From positions 6,012,001 through 6,076,000 of the forward strand of contig CP142451.1 of the NCBI GenBank assembly GCA_038049695.1: a DNA stretch of 64,000 nt. Reading direction: 5' to 3'. The DNA is from Cinnamomum chago. Taxonomy: Eukaryota > Streptophyta > Magnoliopsida > Laurales > Lauraceae. The stretch's first letter is position 1; each line of letters opens with the position of its first letter. The translations under genes were made by a program, and so were the position numbers. This document shows, piece after piece, positions 57,955 to 64,000 of the stretch. The notes beneath the pieces are model-generated. The model saw only the letters and a list, made by a program, of their open reading frames with translations. It was not told the origin of the DNA and ran no database searches.

Positions 57955-59250
57955 GAAAAAGCTAACTTTCATAACGATATCGTTATAAAAATTTTAATGT
58001 ACAGCATCTAAATTTGGGGTACAACCAATCAGTAAGGTGGATAATCTGGATTGAGATATTCAGAATTGGGAACAAGGGGCATCACTTTGGTACAGCAGCA
58101 CGAAGAGGGACTCGATAATGTGGTGGTTCAGCTAGGTGAAGGAATCACCATTTCATGCAATTTGGGTAAGTAATTTCCCTAGAGTTCTGTTTATTGTATG
58201 ATCATGAAATCGCTACAATAGTTTTCAAATTTCTTTATCATTGCAAGTTGGTGTCCAACAACGTAATATTGCTGGTTGTGATCTAAGATACGTAGATAGT
58301 GAGAAGGACTCACGGACGCACTTGAGTTCGATTATTGAGAATCAAACACATAACGAATTTTGTGGATATCCATTTTAAGTTATACTTCTAGGTTTCGCAT
58401 CCTAGAAGTGAAGAGGAGGGACCCCTTAATGATGTGGATTAGCTATGTGAAGGACCACCATTTCATATAACTTGGGTAGGTAATTCAATCTCTATGAAAT
58501 TTTTTGTTCTCTTGATAACGAAATCGTTACAATAATTTTTATTTTCTTTATATCTATTTGGTGTCCAACGACGTAATATCGACATCGCTTTAATCTGAGA
58601 TGCATAGATAGTGAGGAGGACACACGGAAACAGTTTATTTGTATTAGTGAGAATTTACCAAATGGCAAATTTTTTGACAATGAAAGTGTTTGGTTCTACT
58701 TCTATCTTTGGAATTCTATAACAGAAGAGGATGGAATCCATAATGAGATGGATCAGCTATGTGAAGGAATCACCGTTTGATTTCATTTGGGTATGAAATT
58801 TCCATATATACGAATTTCCCTTATGGTAACGTAATCGATATAGGAATTTTTTTATTTTTTTATATCAATTGGGTGTCCGACAACGTAATAGAGATGGCTA
58901 TAATTTGAGAAACATAGTTAGTGAGGAGGACTCACAGAGTCACTCGATTTTTATTATTGAGAAATTACCGATAACGAAAATTGTTTCTCATGAAAATTTG
59001 GTTATACTTACATATTCGGTGGCCTACAACAAAAGAGGAGGGACTAAAAATATTATAATTTGGTTATACTTATATATTCGGTGGAGTACAGCAAAAGAGG
59101 GGGGACTCCAAAATGAGGTGGATCAGCTATGTGAAGGAATCACAGTTTCCTACAATTTTGGTAGTTTCGATGGAAATAAATTTTATTATGAAAACTAATT
59201 CGCTATTGCACTGTTTATTTTCTTTACAATAACTTGGTGTCCAACAAATT
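57955..59250. repeat. Right-hand array of ~313-bp diverged tandem repeats
   Basis: Anchors GTGAAGGAATCACC(A/G)TTT fall at 58137, 58447, 58761 and 59131 (steps 310, 314, 370). Each unit also has TTGGTGTCCAACAACGTAAT and a TGAGATGCATAGATAGTGAGGAGGAC-like block. The fourth unit is longer because TTGGTTATACTTA(C/T)ATATTCGGTGG is duplicated inside it. Palindromes ATAACGATATCGTTAT (57971-57986) and GATAACGAAATCGTTAC (58514-58530) and weaker forms near 58203 and 58825 recur once per unit. It lies upstream of the transposase start, probably across its leader intron. Confidence 0.8.
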
Positions 59251-59449
59251 TGAGATCCCTAAAGAGTGCTTAGGGACCACGGATTCATTGATTTTGGGAG
59301 GGTCGATCCATAGTACCATCGTTTTCATTCCCATTGTCATTCATTCAATGAGTCATTATGCATTTACACAGAATTCCTCTACTAGTTGTTTTTGGAATTG
59401 GGTATATACAGCTCCCTTCTCTGTTGGACTGTGGAATATATATTACACC

Positions 59450-59900
59450 ACAAAGGCGAAGTCCATAGCCCATTTTAAAATCTCCCATGCTCATTGGTGC
59501 GCATGTCGTGTAAGTAGTGAAAATAAATCAGTAGGTAGTGAAATAAATCAATCAATCTCAACGAGATTGCAGAGATTCACTATCATTTTAACTAACAAAA
59601 AAAATGCAGACTATAATCATCTATCTCAAAACATTCCATTCAAAATTGGGAATAAATATTCTCATGCGTAACATCATCCAAAGAAAGAGCAAGACCACGC
59701 ATAAAAATCGGTTACCACTGAATTTCATATGCTATTAATCCTCAAAATAAAGAACAGCAATGCCTGGCAAAATGTTATTACAGTATTTAGCTTATAATAA
59801 GGACAACTTATAATCGCATAGAAAAGGAAGGAGATAAATCAAACCAGGTGCAATCATGTTCAAAAACAGAACAGGGGAAAATTAATGCATACCTGAAACT
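59450..59900. repeat. Flank repeat, copy 1 (partner 62075-62510)
   Basis: The two share TCCATAGCCCA(T/C)TT, ATTCACTA(A/T)CATTTTA, TCAAAATAAAGAA(C/A)AGCAATGC, TATCGCATAGAAA-type and AATTGATAC/AATTAATGC-type blocks in the same order. They are direct copies about 2.6 kb apart, well diverged. The transposase leader exon at 59893-59943 starts next to copy 1. Confidence 0.7.
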
Positions 59901-59943
59901 GTATGTATGACGAGCTCGAGGCCCGCATCCAGGAGATCTCGCC
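59893..59943 (-). promoter_or_regulatory. Probable second leader exon of the MULE transposase gene
   Basis: Minus strand: acceptor CATCCAG, then 51 bases (GGCGAGATCTCCTGGATGCG and on), then TTTCAG followed by GTATGC. Good GT-AG borders on both sides. It lies between the leader exon ending at 60071 and the PB1 exon at 57522. Confidence 0.45.
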
Positions 59944-60070
59944 CTGGATGATCACAAGGCCATAAATCGATTGTTAGAAATCCAAATTAGACACAAAACC
60001 ACAGAACGCAATCAAGGCCACTACCATGATAATGATAAAGCAAAAACAGATAGGTTGAGCAATTTATCAC

Positions 60071-60400
60071 CTGAGTTGGAAAGCGGAACCACGCAAATCG
60101 TAGGGGCCATTTTTCTTTAAAGGATGCATGAGGAGGGAGCATCGATGGTAGCCGGTGAGAGATGATAGATCCAAACTGAATGATTGGATGAAGACGGAGA
60201 GGAAGAGGGAAGCAGAGAGCAGACTCGAATCATGTCGGGCAGGGCGGGCGAGACAAAATGAGAGAGGAGGGAGGGGAGAAGGCACGCAGAGAGTGAGAGG
60301 GCAGGAGAGAGGAGTGAGGGAAAGAAAGCAAATAGAGAGGAAAAGAGGGAAGCAAACGGGAGATGAACATCTAAATGGAATATGGCGACGGTGGATTCAA
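60071..60400 (-). promoter_or_regulatory. Probable first (leader) exon and promoter of the MULE transposase gene
   Basis: On the minus strand this is strongly pyrimidine-rich (CTTCCCTCTTCCTCTCCGTC) and ends TTCCAACTCAG followed by GTGATAAATT, a clear donor at 60070. The frame of about 160 codons across it is low-complexity Ser/Leu/Pro and is taken as leader, not protein. Confidence 0.45.
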
Positions 60401-60596
60401 GGGTGGGTGATAGAGACAAGAACGCTGATCGTTCGAACAGGGATGGGAGGAGTGGTGTGAAATCCGTATACAAACACCGGAATGGGTGTTTCGGTGGATT
60501 CAAGGGTGGGTGATAGAGACAAGAACGCTGACTGTTCAAACAGGGATAGGAGGAGGTGTGTGGATTCCGTATACGAACACCGGAATGGGTGTTTTG
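60390..60596. repeat. Two-copy 103-bp tandem duplication with a hairpin
   Basis: Units 60390-60492 and 60493-60596 both run from GGTGGATTCAAGGGTGGGTG to a hairpin AACACCGGAATGGGTGTT. They differ at about a dozen positions. They lie just upstream of the putative transposase leader, so they could be promoter elements. Confidence 0.8.
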
Positions 60597-60599
60597 GTG

Positions 60600-61240
60600 C
60601 ATCTGTAGTTAAATCCGTCTCATAAAATATAATGACAATTGTTTAGTGCAATGCCCAAATAAGAAAAATATAAATTTAAACGGAAAGGGAATTAAGACCC
60701 AAGACAGTTATGAAAAATCCACAGTAATCCACAACATAACACAATCTTATGAAAGGCTCCATGAAACAGCAAAACAAACAGAAACTACACTACAATCCGG
60801 TTGGATGAAAACATCAAGGATAGTCAGCATGAGTCTGTGCGAAGGCATACCAGCTCATTTTCAGGTTATATAGCAACATCTTGGTAGCTGCTCTTCCTCA
60901 ATAGACTACTACCAGAGTAGGCCCATCACCAAGCCTATCCATAGGTAGTAGGCATCGTACGGCTAAGTCGTCCACACATTCATGAAAACCAAACATAGGG
61001 ACTTTATATTTCTTATCCCCATCATTAAATGTACTATATATCTTGTTAGATGCATCTTTCAAGTTTTCATAAGCATGTAACAAAATCCCAAACGTCCTTT
61101 TTCAAATTTTTACAGACCCTACTCGTCAGTTCATCACCCAAAAAAACAAAACAATGGTCTCTAATTCACAAACAAGACCCCCCCAATAGCTTAATTTCCA
61201 TGTCAGATCTTATATAACTGTGTAGAATTGCAAAGAAAAT
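60600..61240. other. Non-coding stretch with an unidentified open run
   Basis: Minus-strand 60898-61083 is open and reads VPMFGFHECVDDLAVRCLLP; no family recognised, no start ATG of its own at the edge, and no splice partners identified. Confidence 0.3.
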
Positions 61241-61244
61241 TATT

Positions 61245-61425
61245 ATTTGATAACGATATCGTAACCATAATTTCTATCTATGTCATCCAATTTTGGTGTC
61301 TATAAAAGGAAAGATGCTGGTGCTTTATATTGAGATGTATAAAAGATGAGGGGGAAGCACGGTTTAAGCCAATTTACTTTAGTTTGGGTAATTTCTAATG
61401 ACGATATTGTTTCGGTAATTTATAA
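61245..61425. repeat. Outlying copy of the palindrome-bearing repeat
   Basis: GATAACGATATCGTAACCATAATTT at 61249 and on, then TTTTGGTGTCTATAA, then ATTGAGATGTATAAAAGATGAGG, then GACGATATTGTTTCGG. These are the same ordered parts as the units at 57955-59250, more diverged. Confidence 0.6.
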
Positions 61426-61740
61426 GTTATGCACGAATTCTATGCACCATGGAAGAAAGCTCCCATAAATGTAGAATCAGCCGCATAAACAATGGGAAAG
61501 AATGACAAACTTCACACGGGTTTCCATTTCAACTTCATTTAGCATGACAATCGGACCATCGATCATTATTTATTGGTATTTTGTTCTTTTTCGTTTGATC
61601 CTGCACTCTTGACGTCTTTTTGTAACTTATATGTTACCCCAAAACCATGAATACTCATATTACTAACTAGGCAATAGGTGGCAATATTAACTCGCTGATA
61701 AAAAACGAATGTCACTGGATTAGGGGAGGAACCAATAATT

Positions 61741-61844
61741 GATATAGACGACTGTTTTTGTTTTTTTTTTTTTTCTTTTGTTTGTTTATTTATTTATTTA
61801 TTTATTTATTTTTTTTTGGGGGGGGGGGGGGGGGGGGGGGGGGG
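61741..61844. repeat. Poly(T), (TTTA)n and 27-base poly(G)
   Basis: Poly(T) near 61757-61774, TTTATTTA repeats to 61808, then T8 and 27 uninterrupted Gs (61818-61844). Confidence 0.9.
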
Positions 61845-62074
61845 ATGGGATGGGATTCGGACTTAGACCTTGTTTGCTCACCAATCAAATCTATAAAGCT
61901 CGATCGATAGATACAATTGACGGCTTCTTACCCCTTCCCATCCATTGTAGATAGAAATCAACATCTATCAAACACTTCGTATCCAAACTTTAAAGGATGT
62001 AAAAATCTATAAGAATTGGATATGGTTACATTATCTAGATCTATCTTAATTTTATCGATGAGACGATATCTTAT

Positions 62075-62510
62075 ATAGTAGACCACAAGGCTAAAATCCA
62101 TAGCCCACTTCAAGGAAGTTTCTTATGGTTGTTGCTGCATCTGTCAAGTAAGCTACGATGGAACCACATAGGAATTCACTAACATTTTAGCAGCTCAACA
62201 AAGCAATCATGATATACTCGTCTGACTTAAACATTCCTATTCGGGTCTTAATTACTCGTTCTCGTACGTAGTCTCATTCCAAGAAGGAGCCTAACAGAAA
62301 ACAACAAACTAGTATGGAATATGAACCATATCTTTATCGGTTTCAAAATAAAGAAAAGCAATGCAAACTAAAATTAATATCAATCAACGGTGCAGAGAAA
62401 CTTAGTATATAACATTAGGACGAAATTATTTATCGCATAGAAAGGCAGGGATGCATTCCAGACCCAATACAGTCGTATTAAACAAACTAAACATGGGAAA
62501 TTGATACTAC
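62075..62510. repeat. Flank repeat, copy 2 (partner 59450-59900)
   Basis: See the partner for shared blocks. This copy also preserves an AAAATTGGGAATA-like region as AACATGGGAAATTG. It follows the outlying palindrome repeat at 61245, so both parts of the 58.0-59.9 kb structure recur here in the same order. Confidence 0.65.
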
Positions 62511-63490
62511 CAGATCAACTGTTAAGATGTTCAAATCAAGGCCTATATCCAAATAGGTAAATCAACCAATAAATATTTTTAGTGGGACGTCGATTTTCGT
62601 GACGGAATATGTATAGACGATATTATAAGTGGGAGACATTCCAAATGACATTTCGGGTTGTACTACTGTGTCACAAGTGCTACACGAAGGTTGACCAAAC
62701 TTACTTGATGATCGGCAAGGCGTAATGAGCACATAGTTGAATGCAAACAAAAACTGACCTAAGCTAAGTAGTTTGACATCTGGTTTTAGCATATTAACCA
62801 CCGATGTTTTCAAAACACACAACGTATTGAGTGCCTACAATTGAGATGTCAATACCAGGGAAATGAGACAAAAAAACAGGGGACGACTATATTTCTATTG
62901 GGTATTTCGAATTCGATTAAAGCCCATGCAGAGAAAGAACAGAAAATCACGCAAACAACTAATATGCAGGGCAAGGACCCAAACAACAAATTACTTAACT
63001 GGGACTTACGCTAAAATGGGTACCATGTATACAGGTTGAATGAACACTTGGCAGATTCGGTTTGATATTTGAGGCATCAAGTTTGCAAGACTAAATTTAG
63101 AGTTCTTTTCCCTTGCAGTGTGAAAGGCTCGTCACGCTTAATGAAACATCCTAAAAAGCCATATGGGCCTGCAGACTATAGTTTTGCACAATACAGTTAT
63201 CAAGCTTTTCATTTAATATAAACAAATGAAACATTCAATGCGGGTAGAGTTCTAATAAGAATGGCCATAAAACAAGATAATTCTCACCCACAGATTTTAG
63301 CTCAAAACAGAACACACAAGGAACAAGAACAAGATAGAACTAACTGACAGAACTCAATAACACATTTGTTCAAACACTTTGTGAGCAACAAGAACAAAAG
63401 AGAGTACTGACAAAACTCAGCAGTCTAGATTTGTTGATAAACCCACAATGGATATGTCTTGTAGGTTCTCACCTTTATTGCCTAGAAAAA
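62511..63490. other. Non-coding stretch
   Basis: The minus-strand frame at 62562-62822 has no recognised motif. No other structure was seen. Confidence 0.35.
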
Positions 63491-64000
63491 CCCTCTTTCA
63501 TATAGAAGATTTTCTCCGTCAACTCCGACAACGGCAACGACAGAGCATCGCCAGCTGCCAAACACTAGAAAAATAAAATAAAATCAAAGGAACCCAATTA
63601 GCTCCCACAAGACTAGCTTTCTGTGCATGCATCTACTTGACATTCGGTGGCTTTTTCATTGCACCCACTTATATTTTTCTCCACCACTAGACAACCGAAT
63701 GGGAGCAGATGGAGATGGGATGCTGGATAGAATAATAGGAGATGGCATACAAAAGATAGATTACATAACCTGATCATCACCAATGCATCGTCTGTGCACT
63801 CCTCTTATTCATATGATGTTGCTGCCCTTTGAAACCTCGCCGTTGATTGCATGTGTCTGGCGGTGAAGGGCGAGGCCGGAGAAGAAGGGGGAAAAAGAGA
63901 GCAGTCAACCTAGTGGAAACGACAGCAGCCGAGAGCGAAGGGAGAGAAGGGAGGGAGAATGCAAGCAGAGACAGAGATGGAGAAAGAAGGGAATAGACGG
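63491..64000 (-). promoter_or_regulatory. Possible leader exons of a minus-strand gene starting beyond the window
   Basis: At 63830-64000 the minus strand is pyrimidine-rich (TTCTCCCTCCCTTCTCTCCC), like the leader at 60071-60400. At 63473-63560 an open piece ends AATAAAG followed by GTGAGAACC, a donor-like site. With the 59.5/62.1 kb duplication, this may be a second, diverged copy of the transposase promoter region. Confidence 0.3.

Noticed and set aside
60117..60602. 161-codon minus-strand frame and its 101-codon plus-strand partner
   Set aside because: Both come from a pyrimidine-rich leader and the 103-bp duplication; the composition is Ser/Leu/Pro or Arg/Glu only.

Overview
The window is nuclear DNA of a flowering plant: AT-rich, gene-poor and full of small DNA transposons, long (TA)n tracts and decayed gene pieces, with GT-AG introns and plant-only protein families (an NB-LRR resistance protein, a plant mobile domain protein, SCAR/WAVE and AP2 fragments). 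The sequence does not fix the species. No rRNA, tRNA or CRISPR array was found.

Layout. 1-6.4 kb: non-coding DNA with an 837-bp hAT-like element (1496-2332), a Tourist-like relic and one possible exon. 7.2-16.9 kb: two diverged copies (7230-8890 and 15620-16930) of one segment that carries, on the minus strand, two exons of a SCAR/WAVE gene and part of an AP2-domain exon, apparently captured together. 19.6-22.7 kb: a complete CC-NB-LRR resistance gene on the minus strand, open throughout except for one in-frame TGA after codon 714. 23-42 kb: an accumulation of non-autonomous transposons. It includes two inverted hAT-like copies with 8-bp target duplications, a hAT MITE that split a tandem repeat, Tourist-like MITEs, and several families of small inverted-repeat elements sitting inside (TA)n tracts, with three or four packed into 39.3-40.3 kb. 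44.5-48.3 kb: a Ty1/copia LTR retrotransposon with both LTRs, primer-binding site and polypurine tract, but with its reverse transcriptase removed and several frames broken.

48.6-62.5 kb is the most interesting part. It holds three multi-exon genes of transposon type: a plant mobile domain (PMD) gene (+), a gene with the putative plant transposon protein domain (+), and, converging on them, a Mutator-like (MULE) transposase gene (-) with a PB1-like N-terminal exon. The set is bracketed by copies of an unusual palindrome (ATAACGATATCGTTAT and variants) at 48.6-48.8 kb and 58.0-61.3 kb. On the right these lie in roughly 313-bp tandem repeats, and the left copy reads as an inverted, diverged version. 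The simplest reading is one large, compound Mutator-like element whose passenger genes are still open, with subterminal repeats that could bind transposase. The transposase ends just after its catalytic core without a SWIM zinc finger, so it may no longer be autonomous.
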